Assembly: GCA_964582545.1 (NCBI GenBank)
Contig: CAZOSB010000001.1
Coordinates: forward strand, 186,001-250,000
DNA from: JAVVUJ01 sp964582545
GTDB taxonomy: Bacteria > Bacillota > Clostridia > Peptostreptococcales > Anaerovoracaceae
Direction: 5' to 3'
DNA length: 64,000 bases
Part shown: in pieces, positions 43,785 through 52,406 of the stretch
Layout of the letters: each line of letters begins with the position of its first letter
Position numbering within the stretch: position 1 is the first letter of the stretch
Translations under genes and position numbers: made by a program
The notes under the pieces: model-generated
Told to the model about the DNA's origin: nothing
The model's database searches: none
The model's input: only the letters and a program-made list of their open reading frames with translations

Positions 43785-44003
43785 ATGAATGAGTATGTAA
43801 TAGCCTTTTCATCTTTTTATAAGGCCGTATACGCGCAGGAAAAATTAAACGAAAGTCATATCCGATCTACCCTAAAGAAGTTACCACCCGAACTAATTCG
43901 ATCCTGCGGATATGGGTTATACGTAAGAACAAATACCATAGATAACATCAATAGAATCTTAAACAAAAGCAAAATTGACACCAAAGGTGTATTTCAAGTG
44001 TAA
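43785..44003 (+). CDS. DUF3343 small protein
   Basis: 72 aa. Its start codon directly follows the dacF stop, so it is translated from the same mRNA. The compact sequence has CGYGLYVRT in the middle, the conserved Cys-Gly stretch of the DUF3343 family (sometimes listed as putative Se/S-carrier-like). No membrane segment. The single Cys at about residue 41 could carry sulfur or be redox active, but no function is established. Confidence 0.75.
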   Translation: MNEYVIAFSSFYKAVYAQEKLNESHIRSTLKKLPPELIRSCGYGLYVRTNTIDNINRILNKSKIDTKGVFQV

Positions 44004-44051
44004 ATTTGCCGTCAATGGCGACAAAGTAATATACTTTCAATAATAATAAGA

Positions 44052-44089
44052 GAATACCATTTATAATGATATAGATGGTATTTTCTTCT
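44052..44089 (+). terminator. Probable terminator after the DUF3343 gene
   Basis: Stem AATACCAT / ATGGTATT with a 14-nt loop, then TTTCTTCTT. It ends 80 bp before argH. Confidence 0.6.
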
Positions 44090-44168
44090 TGCATTCAACT
44101 CCATTTGCCCTTAAAATAAATCTATATGGCAAGAAAGGTGCACATGAAGTGTAGAGGTAAAATAACAC

Positions 44169-45557
44169 ATGAAAAATTTATGGGGAGGCCGTTTTTCCAA
44201 ACAGATGGATGACTATACGGCGGATTATAACGAATCTATCAGCTTTGATCACATCCTATATCCTTACAGCATAGAGGCTAGTATCGCCCACGTTTCCATG
44301 TTGGCAAAGCAGGGGATCATTTCTCAGGAGGAATGTGAGGAAATCATAAAGGGCTTAAAAATAGTTAAAGAAAATATGGACAATGGTTTGGTAGAATTTG
44401 ATATTCAAGACGAGGATATCATGATGACCATCGAAAAAAACTTAATTGCAGAAATCGGTGATGTGGGAAAGAAACTTCATACCGCCAGAAGCAGAAACGA
44501 TCAAAATGCAGTGGATGAAAAACTTTTTTTAAGAGATGCCACTAAAAAGACGGTAGATCTTATCAAAGATATGATGGATGTCATCATTCAAAAGGCTTTG
44601 GGAGAAAAGGACATCATTATGCCCGGATTCACCCACATGCAGCACGCACAGCCTATTACGGTGGGCTTTTACTATATGGCCCATTTCCAAGGCTTCAAAA
44701 GAGATGCAGAGAGGTTTATTTCCTCTTATGACAGGCTGAACAGGAACCCACTGGGAGCCTGTGCTTTAGCGGGAACCACGCTGCCTACAGACAGAATGGA
44801 AACCACCAAGACCTTAGGATTTAGTGAGCCTACGGACAATGCCATGGATACGGTGGGGGACAGGGATTTCATTGCGGAATATCTGTTTAACGCTGCCCTT
44901 TGCATGAACCATATCAGTGGATTTGCAGAAGAAATTATCGTATTTAATTCTCAGGAATTTAACTTCATAGATATCGACGATAGTTTTTGCACGGGAAGCA
45001 GTATCATGCCTCAGAAGAAAAACCCCGACATTGCCGAGTTGGCCAGGGGAAAAGCTGCCAGAACCATCGGCAATCTGACCACCATTATGACCATGCTTAA
45101 GGGTACCTTCCTGACTCTCAACAAGGACTATCAAGAGGACAAGGAACCTCTTTTCGACAGCATTCACACTTTAAACAGAAGCTTATATATCTTTGCCAGA
45201 ATGTTGGAAAAAATCAGCTTCAGGGAAGAGGTTTTAAAGGAACACTTAAAAAAAGGTTTTATCAACGCTACGGACATTGCGGAGTATTTGGTGTGCTGCG
45301 ATGTTCCCTTCCGGGATGCTCATGAAATCGTAGGATCCATGGTGAAGTACTGCGAGGGGAAGAATATTACTTTTGAAGAGCTTACCCCAGAAGATTTAGC
45401 AGGGATGAAGCTGCCGGTACAATTGACGGATCTTTCTGCTTTTTCCATTGAAAACTGCGTAAAAAACAGAAAGAGTTTGGGAGGTACTTCCCCTGAGGAT
45501 GTGGACAGACAGATCGGCAATGCCAAGGCTTTTTTAAAGTCTATAGAAAAATGGTAG
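44169..45557 (+). CDS. argH: Argininosuccinate lyase
   Basis: Splits argininosuccinate to arginine and fumarate. 462 aa. Recognised by MKNLWGGRFSKQMDDYTADY, LHTARSRNDQNAVDEK, PGFTHMQHAQPITVG and the fumarase-superfamily signature GSSIMPQKKNPD with its catalytic Ser. The ribosome site is poor (GAGG 12 bp upstream). argG is not in the window. The two-subunit fumarase follows, which would use the fumarate released. Confidence 0.96.
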   Translation: MKNLWGGRFSKQMDDYTADYNESISFDHILYPYSIEASIAHVSMLAKQGIISQEECEEIIKGLKIVKENMDNGLVEFDIQDEDIMMTIEKNLIAEIGDVGKKLHTARSRNDQNAVDEKLFLRDATKKTVDLIKDMMDVIIQKALGEKDIIMPGFTHMQHAQPITVGFYYMAHFQGFKRDAERFISSYDRLNRNPLGACALAGTTLPTDRMETTKTLGFSEPTDNAMDTVGDRDFIAEYLFNAALCMNHISGFAEEIIVFNSQEFNFIDIDDSFCTGSSIMPQKKNPDIAELARGKAARTIGNLTTIMTMLKGTFLTLNKDYQEDKEPLFDSIHTLNRSLYIFARMLEKISFREEVLKEHLKKGFINATDIAEYLVCCDVPFRDAHEIVGSMVKYCEGKNITFEELTPEDLAGMKLPVQLTDLSAFSIENCVKNRKSLGGTSPEDVDRQIGNAKAFLKSIEKW

Positions 45558-45598
45558 GGGTATTGTGATTCTGAGAAAGATCAAAAGTGAGAAGCGAT

Positions 45599-46438
45599 AT
45601 GAGAGAAATTAAATGTGTCGAGATTACGGCAGCCGTTAAAGCCCTTTTTTGGGAAGCAAATTGGTGCTTAAATGAGGATATCCGAGAGGGTCTCAAAGCA
45701 GGTGTGTCAGGAGAAGAAAGCGGAACTGGTAGATTTTTGTTGGAAAAAATACTGGAGAACGCCGATTTGGCAGAGGAAAAAAAGCGACCCATGTGTCAGG
45801 ATACGGGTATGGCCATCGTCTTTGTGGAGCTGGGGCAGCAGGTTATCATTACCGGAGGGCTGTTAGGTCATGCCATTCAAGAGGGGGTAGCACAGGCTTA
45901 TGATTTGGACATGCGGAAAAGCGTTGTGTTGGATCCTTTTGACCGAAAGAATACGGGGGATAATACACCCGCTGTGATTCATTACGATGTGGTTGAAGGG
46001 GATCACGTGAAGATTTCTGTCATGCCCAAGGGATTTGGAAGTGAAAACATGAGTTCCTTGAAAATGCTTACGCCTGCGGAGGGTGTGGAAGGTTTTAAGT
46101 CCTTCGTTTTGGATACGGTAAAACTGGCGGGAGCCAATCCCTGTCCTCCTATGGTGGTGGGCATCGGTGTAGGTGGCACCTTTGAAAAGGTGGCACTTCT
46201 GGCGAAGCAAGCGCTACTGAGACCTATTCATAATAGAAACTCCAATGCCTTTTATGGAGCATTGGAGCAAGAACTTTTGGAGAAGATCAACGATACGGGA
46301 ATCGGTCCTCAGGGATTGGGAGGTAGAATTACAGCCTTGGGCGTGCTCATAGAAAGCTTTCCAACCCATATTGCAGGGTTGCCTGTGGCGGTCAATATTT
46401 CCTGCCATGCCACCCGACATAGATCGATTGTTCTATAA
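45599..46438 (+). CDS. Class I fumarate hydratase, alpha subunit
   Basis: Oxygen-sensitive [4Fe-4S] fumarase subunit, 280 aa from ATG 45599 (MREIKCVEITAAV). A GTG at 45587 is an in-frame alternative; neither has a strong ribosome site. Cluster cysteines are expected in RPMCQDTG, ANPCPPMVVGIGVGG and VNISCHATRH. The beta subunit gene follows at 63 bp. L-tartrate dehydratase has the same two-part layout, so tartrate use is an alternative, but the argH neighbour supports fumarate. Confidence 0.9.
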   Translation: MREIKCVEITAAVKALFWEANWCLNEDIREGLKAGVSGEESGTGRFLLEKILENADLAEEKKRPMCQDTGMAIVFVELGQQVIITGGLLGHAIQEGVAQAYDLDMRKSVVLDPFDRKNTGDNTPAVIHYDVVEGDHVKISVMPKGFGSENMSSLKMLTPAEGVEGFKSFVLDTVKLAGANPCPPMVVGIGVGGTFEKVALLAKQALLRPIHNRNSNAFYGALEQELLEKINDTGIGPQGLGGRITALGVLIESFPTHIAGLPVAVNISCHATRHRSIVL

Positions 46439-46501
46439 TCTTGAAGATAGAAAAATATCTTTTCATAAAAAACGATAGAGAAAAATATCAAGGATAATTT
46501 A

Positions 46502-47155
46502 GTGGATGAACTAATTAAAAAGAGTGAAATCTCTCATAATAAGGGGAAAATAGAAGAAATGGCTTATGATCATGGAGAAATAGAAAAAAAACTTTCAGAC
46601 CAAGGCGAAATTATGGTGAAACTTCCGCTGACGGAGGAAACTGTAAAGGCTCTGAAGGCAGGGGATAAAGTGTTACTTTCGGGAAGTTTGCTTACAGCTC
46701 GAGATGCGGCGCATAAAAAGCTGGTGGAAGCCCTACAGCAAGAAATCCCTTTGCCGGTGGAGCTTCGAGATCAGACCATCTACTATGTGGGAGCATGTCC
46801 CGCTGCTCTCGGGGAAGTCATGGGTCCGGCAGGACCTACTACCTCCGGGAGAATGGATTCGTATACGCCCCAGCTCATAGAGAAGGGATTGCGTGGAATG
46901 ATTGGAAAGGGTCATCGCAGTGAAGCTGTGATAGATGCCATGAAGGAGCATAAAGCCGTATATTTTGCCGCCATTGGAGGGGCAGCGCTTCTCATGGGGG
47001 AAAGTATTAAAAGTGTGGAAGTTCTGGCTTATGAGGAGCTGGGAACGGAGTCGCTGAAAAGAATACAGGTGGAGAATATGCCCCTAATAGTTGTGACCGA
47101 CAGTGAGGGAAATGACCTGTACAGCAGTGAGCCTAAAAAATTTCAAAGAGATTAA
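46502..47155 (+). CDS. Class I fumarate hydratase, beta subunit
   Basis: 217 aa from a GTG with AAGGA 7 bp upstream. Family core: KLPLTEETVKALKAGDKVLL, LLTARDAAHKKLVEAL, YYVGACPAALGEVMGPAGPT, SGRMDSYTPQLIEKGLRGMI. The first 37 residues are an unusual charged extension with a repeated GEIE/GKIE pattern. An ATG at 46613 with AAGGCG upstream would give the normal family start, so the true N-terminus is open. Pairs with the alpha subunit to bind the cluster and substrate. Confidence 0.9.
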   Translation: MDELIKKSEISHNKGKIEEMAYDHGEIEKKLSDQGEIMVKLPLTEETVKALKAGDKVLLSGSLLTARDAAHKKLVEALQQEIPLPVELRDQTIYYVGACPAALGEVMGPAGPTTSGRMDSYTPQLIEKGLRGMIGKGHRSEAVIDAMKEHKAVYFAAIGGAALLMGESIKSVEVLAYEELGTESLKRIQVENMPLIVVTDSEGNDLYSSEPKKFQRD

Positions 47156-47173
47156 AAGAGGAAGGACGTGTCT

Positions 47174-48574
47174 ATGGAATCGGAAAGTCAAGCCTATATC
47201 GACGGATATATGGAAAGAGCAAAAGCAGCCTTAAAAGAGTATGAGACCTACACGCAGGAGCAGGTGGATGAAATCGTTACAGCTGTGGCAAAGGTGGTCT
47301 ATGATCATGCTGAGGAGTTGGCTGAAATCGCCGTGACAGAAAGTGGAATGGGCAATGTAGCCGATAAAATCGCAAAAAACCAAGGCAAGTCACTGATGAT
47401 AAGCCACCATCTAAAGAATAAAAAATCCGTGGGAATCATCGAGAGAGAACAATCCACAGGAATTACGAAGGTGGCGAAACCAAAAGGAGTGGTGGCAGCG
47501 ATTACGCCTTGCACCAACCCTATCGTCACCCCTATGAGCAACGCCATGTTTGCCTTAAAAGGACGAAATGTAATCATTATTACCCCTCATCATAAAGCCA
47601 TAAAGTCCAGTACCATGACGGTGGATCTAATCAATCAGGAACTAAAAAAACTCGGTGCTCCCGAAAACATCATCCAAATACTAGATCAGCAATCCCGCGA
47701 GAATACGAAAAACTTAATTTCCGCAGCGGATGTGGTGGTGGCTACAGGAGGCATGGGCATGGTAAAGGCGGCATACAGCAGTGGAAAACCTGCCTTGGGT
47801 GTAGGAGCGGGGAACGTTCAGTGCATCATCGACAGAGACGTAAATTTGGAAGAGGTTATCCCTAAAATTATTGCAGGAAGAGCTTTTGATTTTGGCATTA
47901 TCTGTTCTGCTGAGCAAACCGTAATTTTACCTGAGGAATCCTATGAAGAAGCCATGGAAATCTTTGAAAAAAATGGAGCTTATCGTGTTAATTCAGAGGA
48001 AAGGCAAGCTTTCCGGGAAGCTGTGTTTCAAGAGGGTGCCATGAATCGACACGCTGTAGGACAATCGCCTCAGGTGATCGGTAAATTAGCGGGAAAAGAC
48101 CTAGCGGATGAGGTAAGGGTTATTTTAATAGATGCGGAGGGACCGGGGGCAGAGGATGTTATTGCAAAGGAAAAAATGTGTCCTGTTTTAGCCGTTTATC
48201 GATATAGTGATTTTATAGAGGCCGTGTCTATCGCCAAGGCCAATTTGGAGGTGGAGGGAAAGGGTCACAGCGTAAGCATTCATTCCAACACCGTTGAACA
48301 TATAGAGTATGCAGGGGAGAACTTAGATGTCTCCAGATTTGTAATTAATCAGGTTTGTGCCACCAGTGCAGGGGGAAGCTTTTTTAACGGACTGGCACCC
48401 ACCAATACCCTAGGTTGCGGCTCTTGGGGTAATAACAGTATTTCAGAGAATTTGGACTACCATCACCTGATCAATATTTCTAGAATCGCGTACTTTATTC
48501 CACATGCGAAGGTACCGACCTATGATGAAGTTTTTGCTAATGGATTAGAGATGTCGGGGCATACTAATATATAA
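47174..48574 (+). CDS. CoA-acylating aldehyde dehydrogenase, succinate-semialdehyde dehydrogenase (SucD)-like
   Basis: 466 aa from ATG 47174, placed 7 bp after GGAAGGA; a GTG at 47168 is also in frame. Close in motif order to SucD of Clostridium kluyveri: VGIIERE, VAKPKGVVAAITPCTNPIVT, VVVATGGMGMVKAAYSSGKP, catalytic Cys in GIICSAEQTVI, TLGCGSWGNNSISENL. Interconverts an acyl-CoA and aldehyde with NAD(P)H. Succinyl-CoA/succinate semialdehyde is likely, but acetaldehyde or another substrate is possible. It lies 18 bp after the fumarase gene. The partner 4-hydroxybutyrate genes are not in the window. Confidence 0.85.
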   Translation: MESESQAYIDGYMERAKAALKEYETYTQEQVDEIVTAVAKVVYDHAEELAEIAVTESGMGNVADKIAKNQGKSLMISHHLKNKKSVGIIEREQSTGITKVAKPKGVVAAITPCTNPIVTPMSNAMFALKGRNVIIITPHHKAIKSSTMTVDLINQELKKLGAPENIIQILDQQSRENTKNLISAADVVVATGGMGMVKAAYSSGKPALGVGAGNVQCIIDRDVNLEEVIPKIIAGRAFDFGIICSAEQTVILPEESYEEAMEIFEKNGAYRVNSEERQAFREAVFQEGAMNRHAVGQSPQVIGKLAGKDLADEVRVILIDAEGPGAEDVIAKEKMCPVLAVYRYSDFIEAVSIAKANLEVEGKGHSVSIHSNTVEHIEYAGENLDVSRFVINQVCATSAGGSFFNGLAPTNTLGCGSWGNNSISENLDYHHLINISRIAYFIPHAKVPTYDEVFANGLEMSGHTNI

Positions 48575-48608
48575 TCATAGACTTTAAATAAAAACAAAAG
48601 GAGAAAAT

Positions 48609-49718
48609 ATGGATAGCAGAACAAAAAAATTGGCAGATGTGCTGGTTCACTATTCCTGTAGCTTAAAAAAAGGTGAAAAGGTTTTGATTTCCTATGAAGG
48701 AGAATGTGCAAAACCTCTGGTAAAACTTTTAATCAAAGAAATTTATGCAACAGGTGGATACCCCTACGTTGAAATTAGAGATTCCTCTGTAAACAGAGAA
48801 CTATTGCTTCATTGCGTAGATGAACAGATTGAATTTATGAAGGAATATCAATTGGCACAGATGCAGGGCATGGATGCTTTTATCGCCATTCGAGGTGGAC
48901 TCAATACCTCGGAGTTGTCAGATGTCCCTTCGGTCAAAATGAACATGTACAGCAAAATTCTACGTCCCGTACAGGATTATCGGGTAAACAATACGAAGTG
49001 GGTAGTTTTGAGATACCCCAACGAATCCATGGCACAACTAGCCAATTGCAGCATGGAGGCTTTTGAAGACTTGTATTACAATGTGTGCACCTTGGACTAT
49101 GGAAAGATGTCAAAGGCTATGGATCCATTGGTAGACTTGATGAACAAGACGGACAAGGTCAGAATTACCGGAAAGGATACGGATTTGACCTTTTCTATCA
49201 AAGGCATCGGTGCTGTAAAATGCGATGGTGAAAGAAATATTCCCGATGGAGAAATCTATACGGCTCCCATAAGGGATTCTGTCAACGGCATTATTTCCTA
49301 CAACACTCCTTCGGAGGAGCAGGGCTTCACCTATGAAAACATCGTCTTTGAGGTGAAGGATGGAAAGATTGTCAAGGCTACGGCAAACAGCACGGACAGG
49401 ATTAATGAACTTTTAGATACGGACGAAAGCGCACGCTACTTCGGAGAGTTTGCCATAGGTGTCAACCCATATATTCTCAACCCTATGAAAGATACTTTAT
49501 TTGATGAAAAAATAGCAGGTAGCTTCCATCTGACTCCGGGGGCCTCTTACAAGGACGCTTTTAACGGAAACAAATCTGCGGTACACTGGGATTTGGTGAT
49601 GATCCAAAGATCGGAATACGGCGGTGGAGAAATTTGGTTTGATGATGTGCTGATTCGTAAGGATGGTCTTTTCGTGTTGAAAGAGCTGGAAGGATTGAAT
49701 CCGGAAAACCTCAAGTAA
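48609..49718 (+). CDS. Aminopeptidase, peptidase family M29
   Basis: 369 aa, cytosolic. Matches M29 (AmpS/PepS, aminopeptidase T-like) by GYPYVEIRD, DGERNIPDGEIYTAPIRDSV (metal-ligand Glu), FAIGVNPYI, GSFHLTPGASYKDAFNGNKS and VHWDLVMI. Removes N-terminal residues from peptides, fitting a peptide-fermenting lifestyle. AAAGGAG precedes the ATG. Confidence 0.92.
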   Translation: MDSRTKKLADVLVHYSCSLKKGEKVLISYEGECAKPLVKLLIKEIYATGGYPYVEIRDSSVNRELLLHCVDEQIEFMKEYQLAQMQGMDAFIAIRGGLNTSELSDVPSVKMNMYSKILRPVQDYRVNNTKWVVLRYPNESMAQLANCSMEAFEDLYYNVCTLDYGKMSKAMDPLVDLMNKTDKVRITGKDTDLTFSIKGIGAVKCDGERNIPDGEIYTAPIRDSVNGIISYNTPSEEQGFTYENIVFEVKDGKIVKATANSTDRINELLDTDESARYFGEFAIGVNPYILNPMKDTLFDEKIAGSFHLTPGASYKDAFNGNKSAVHWDLVMIQRSEYGGGEIWFDDVLIRKDGLFVLKELEGLNPENLK

Positions 49719-49767
49719 ACCTGATTAGAACGAAGTGCGGTGGAGCCTACCTCATTTGGAGAATAAG

Positions 49768-50793
49768 ATGAAACACATATTTGTAATCAATCCGGCGGCC
49801 GGAAAAGGGCAGGCGGAAAAGGTATTCATTCCTCAAATTATGGAGACTGTGAAGAGAATGTCCTTGGACTATGAGATTCACAGAACCATGGGGGTAGAGG
49901 ACAGCGTTCGATATATTAAAAACAAGCTCATGGAAAGGGATCGTCTCACATTGAACGGTCATTTGTCCGAAGATTTTATTTATCGGTTTTATGCCTGCGG
50001 AGGTGATGGAACCCTAAATGAGGTGGTCAATGGAGTGGTGGGAAGAGTTGGCGTAGAGGTAGCCTTGATTCCTGCCGGAACAGGAAACGATTTTGTACGG
50101 AATTTTGCTCCTAAGGAAGTCTTTCAGAATGTGGAAAGGCTGATTGGAGGAAAGACCGTACCCATCGATGTTCTATGTTATAAGAGTTCTGCCAACATTC
50201 AATATGTAGAGGATGATGAAGGACTCAGATACGCCATCAACATGATTAATATGGGTCTAGATTGCCATGTGGTACATCATATGCAGAACTTTAAAAGAAT
50301 CCCTTTTGTAGCCGGTAGCCTTGCATATTATGGAGGTGTGGTTAGGGCTTTAATGAATAAAAGGACAGTTCCCTTGGATATTCTTTTAGAAGAAAAGGAT
50401 GGAAATGAAAAATATGAAAGTCTATCCTTATCTGAAAAAAGTTTTCGACAAGTGGATTGTCTTTTGTTTACGGTGGGAAATGGTAGATATTACGGAGGTG
50501 GATTTCAGGGGGCACCCTTGGCTAGTGTGGCAGACGGAAAGATGGATGTGACCATCGTACAAAATATCCCCTATAACCAGCTTATGAAATTGATTTATCA
50601 TTATAAAAATGGAACCCATTTGAACATTCCGGAAATTGAACGATACATATCCTACAAGCAATGTGATAAAATTATCATAAAGAATCCACAACAAGCCGAC
50701 CTGTGTGTAGACGGAGAAATTAAAGAAGGAAGTGACACGGAAATCACACTCTTAAAAGGTGCAATTGCTTTCGTCTTACCAGAAGGTATCTGA
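49768..50793 (+). CDS. Diacylglycerol/sphingosine-kinase-family lipid kinase
   Basis: 341 aa from ATG 49768, which has GGAGAA just upstream; a GTG at 49735 is in frame but less like the family start. Motifs: FVINPAAGKGQA, YACGGDGTLNEVVNG, VALIPAGTGNDFVRNF, INMGLDCHVV. In DgkB-type enzymes the product phosphatidate re-enters phospholipid synthesis, recycling the diacylglycerol left by LtaS-type polymerases. Two such polymerases lie 13-18 kb upstream, so a link is attractive but only inferred. YegS-like lipid kinases are the alternative. Confidence 0.9.
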   Translation: MKHIFVINPAAGKGQAEKVFIPQIMETVKRMSLDYEIHRTMGVEDSVRYIKNKLMERDRLTLNGHLSEDFIYRFYACGGDGTLNEVVNGVVGRVGVEVALIPAGTGNDFVRNFAPKEVFQNVERLIGGKTVPIDVLCYKSSANIQYVEDDEGLRYAINMINMGLDCHVVHHMQNFKRIPFVAGSLAYYGGVVRALMNKRTVPLDILLEEKDGNEKYESLSLSEKSFRQVDCLLFTVGNGRYYGGGFQGAPLASVADGKMDVTIVQNIPYNQLMKLIYHYKNGTHLNIPEIERYISYKQCDKIIIKNPQQADLCVDGEIKEGSDTEITLLKGAIAFVLPEGI

Positions 50794-50820
50794 CCTACTA
50801 TAAATTTGAATTGAAATTCA

Positions 50821-50853
50821 AAATAAAAATCGGATAAAATTCCATTTATCCGA
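50821..50853 (-). terminator. Terminator of the PepD-like gene
   Basis: Perfect stem TCGGATAAA / TTTATCCGA, 6-nt loop. Read on the minus strand it is followed by TTTTTATTT, so it serves the minus-strand gene; it may also slow + strand transcripts of the lipid kinase. Confidence 0.75.
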
Positions 50854-50876
50854 AATAATCAACAAAATTCAGAAAC

Positions 50877-52253
50877 CTAGTCTTCTTCCTCTTCAAGGCT
50901 TCGATCTCCCAGCAAGTATAGAATCAATTCTTCCTGTTTATCTACCGCTAAATAAATCATATCTAAATCGGGATTTTTTTGTACAAAGAAACTGCATTCC
51001 AATGGTCTATATAAAGGAGAAGTGTTGATTTTATGTCCTAATAATTCCCTTTGGTATTCCATCATAAGAGGAAAGAGCTTGCTGTCGGTATTTTTTTCCC
51101 AAGCAGGGCAGGTGTTTTCAGCGGCATACTCGATTTCTGACAGATAACATACCTTTTGATGAGCATCTTGTATTTGAGCCAGTGCACCAGGGGAGGTGCT
51201 CAGCATGGAAAGACTGCCTGTAAAGTTGCCCGTATAAGTGTAAGCTGTGGATAAGGTGGAGGAACTCTCTACCTTATTTTTTTCTTCAGGAGAAAGGGTA
51301 AACACTCCATCCACCATTCCGTAGAGGTAGCTGATTATGTTGGAGCTGCTTTCCTTCACTAATACTTTGTCCGGAAGCTCAACAGGTCGAATCTCAAAGG
51401 TAGCATCTTTTTCAATATCTTTGTATGCTTTTTTAAATTTATCCAGAGCTTCCTGATATACTTTTTGAAAGCCTTTGGAATCATATTCGTTGACCACCAC
51501 AACAAAGGTGGCATCCTGAGGTATGAAGCCCGGAGTAACACCGGCATTAAAGCTGGCTAACTCTAAAACGATACCGTTATTTTTAGCATATGCTAATAGA
51601 TCCCCGCAAATTTTTATAGGGTTCGCATTTTGAAGATTTTCCTCTGAATGGGCACTGCCCCCGTTGAAGTTCCGTAAAGAAACTTCAAAAGCTTTGGTAT
51701 TTAACGGCTTTACCCATACCATGGTCTGAGCAAAGGAGAGAGTTTCCATACCTGCGGAGCTATTGACCATGGAGGCTTCTTGAGAATTCCCCAGGCTGAT
51801 CAATTGATCTCCGGCAAGCCAAAGGGGATTTACATTTTCCGCACCAGTCATGTCGTCCTCCTTTTTCAGAGTATACAGCACCTTTATACCTGCCTTTGTT
51901 TCAGACATTTTTACAACGTAAAGGGCGGATGCGATATTCTTATTATTTCCGTGAAGGATGGTCACCGGTAAATCTTCAAAGCCGTCTTCAGCAACTTTTT
52001 CAATGAGCACATTGCCATACTTATCCTTTGAGCCTTTGAGATTATTCTCTTTTGCCCATTCTAACAGATAGAATTTCAGAGCTTCTTGTGGGTTTTCTGC
52101 ATTGCCAATAACGTTTTCTATGGCGGATAATTCGCCTATAATCGTAGTTTCTTTCGGTTCTTCAGGTTCCTGTGTCGGGACTTGACTTAAAGTCTTGGGA
52201 ATTAACACGATACAAACGATTAGCAATAATATTGGAATAATTAATTTTTTCAT
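50877..52253 (-). CDS. Exported PepD/M20C-like protein lacking metal ligands
   Basis: 458 aa with an N-terminal hydrophobic segment (about 4-22) and no lipobox, so membrane-anchored or secreted. The order of blocks follows Xaa-His dipeptidase PepD (M20C): AKENNLKGSKDKYGNVLI, LKKEDDMTGAENVNP, NFNGGSAHSEENLQNANPIK, ASFNAGVTPGFIPQDATFVV, PAWEKNTDSKLF and RPLECSFFV. The zinc-site motifs have changed: GHxDMV reads LHGNNKNI, the DEE region reads KED, the next Asp is Gly, GGHSG is GGSAHSE, and GLECG is PLECS. It is therefore probably a non-catalytic or changed-function relative. Cytosolic PepD proteins have no export signal. Role unknown. Confidence 0.75.
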   Translation of the reverse strand: MKKLIIPILLLIVCIVLIPKTLSQVPTQEPEEPKETTIIGELSAIENVIGNAENPQEALKFYLLEWAKENNLKGSKDKYGNVLIEKVAEDGFEDLPVTILHGNNKNIASALYVVKMSETKAGIKVLYTLKKEDDMTGAENVNPLWLAGDQLISLGNSQEASMVNSSAGMETLSFAQTMVWVKPLNTKAFEVSLRNFNGGSAHSEENLQNANPIKICGDLLAYAKNNGIVLELASFNAGVTPGFIPQDATFVVVVNEYDSKGFQKVYQEALDKFKKAYKDIEKDATFEIRPVELPDKVLVKESSSNIISYLYGMVDGVFTLSPEEKNKVESSSTLSTAYTYTGNFTGSLSMLSTSPGALAQIQDAHQKVCYLSEIEYAAENTCPAWEKNTDSKLFPLMMEYQRELLGHKINTSPLYRPLECSFFVQKNPDLDMIYLAVDKQEELILYLLGDRSLEEEED

Positions 52254-52336
52254 ATCAGTAGTATGCTCTCCTTGGGTAATATAATCTAACTATTCTGAAT
52301 TTATTTTATTAATGGATAGTATTTTTAAGTAAACTA

Positions 52337-52345
52337 TGCTACAAT
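52337..52345 (+). promoter_or_regulatory. Extended -10 promoter of the glycogen operon
   Basis: TGC-TACAAT (TGn extended -10) about 60 bp before glgB; no good -35 is seen. Confidence 0.45.
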
Positions 52346-52406
52346 GATACCATAAAAAAAGAAATACAAAAAGATATTTGTTTCTTAAATTTAACGGAGG
52401 CAAAAA

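Noticed and set aside
44004..44051. GCCGTCAATGGC element before argH as a riboswitch or T-box
   Set aside because: Only a tiny stem; no T-box or known aptamer sequence follows.
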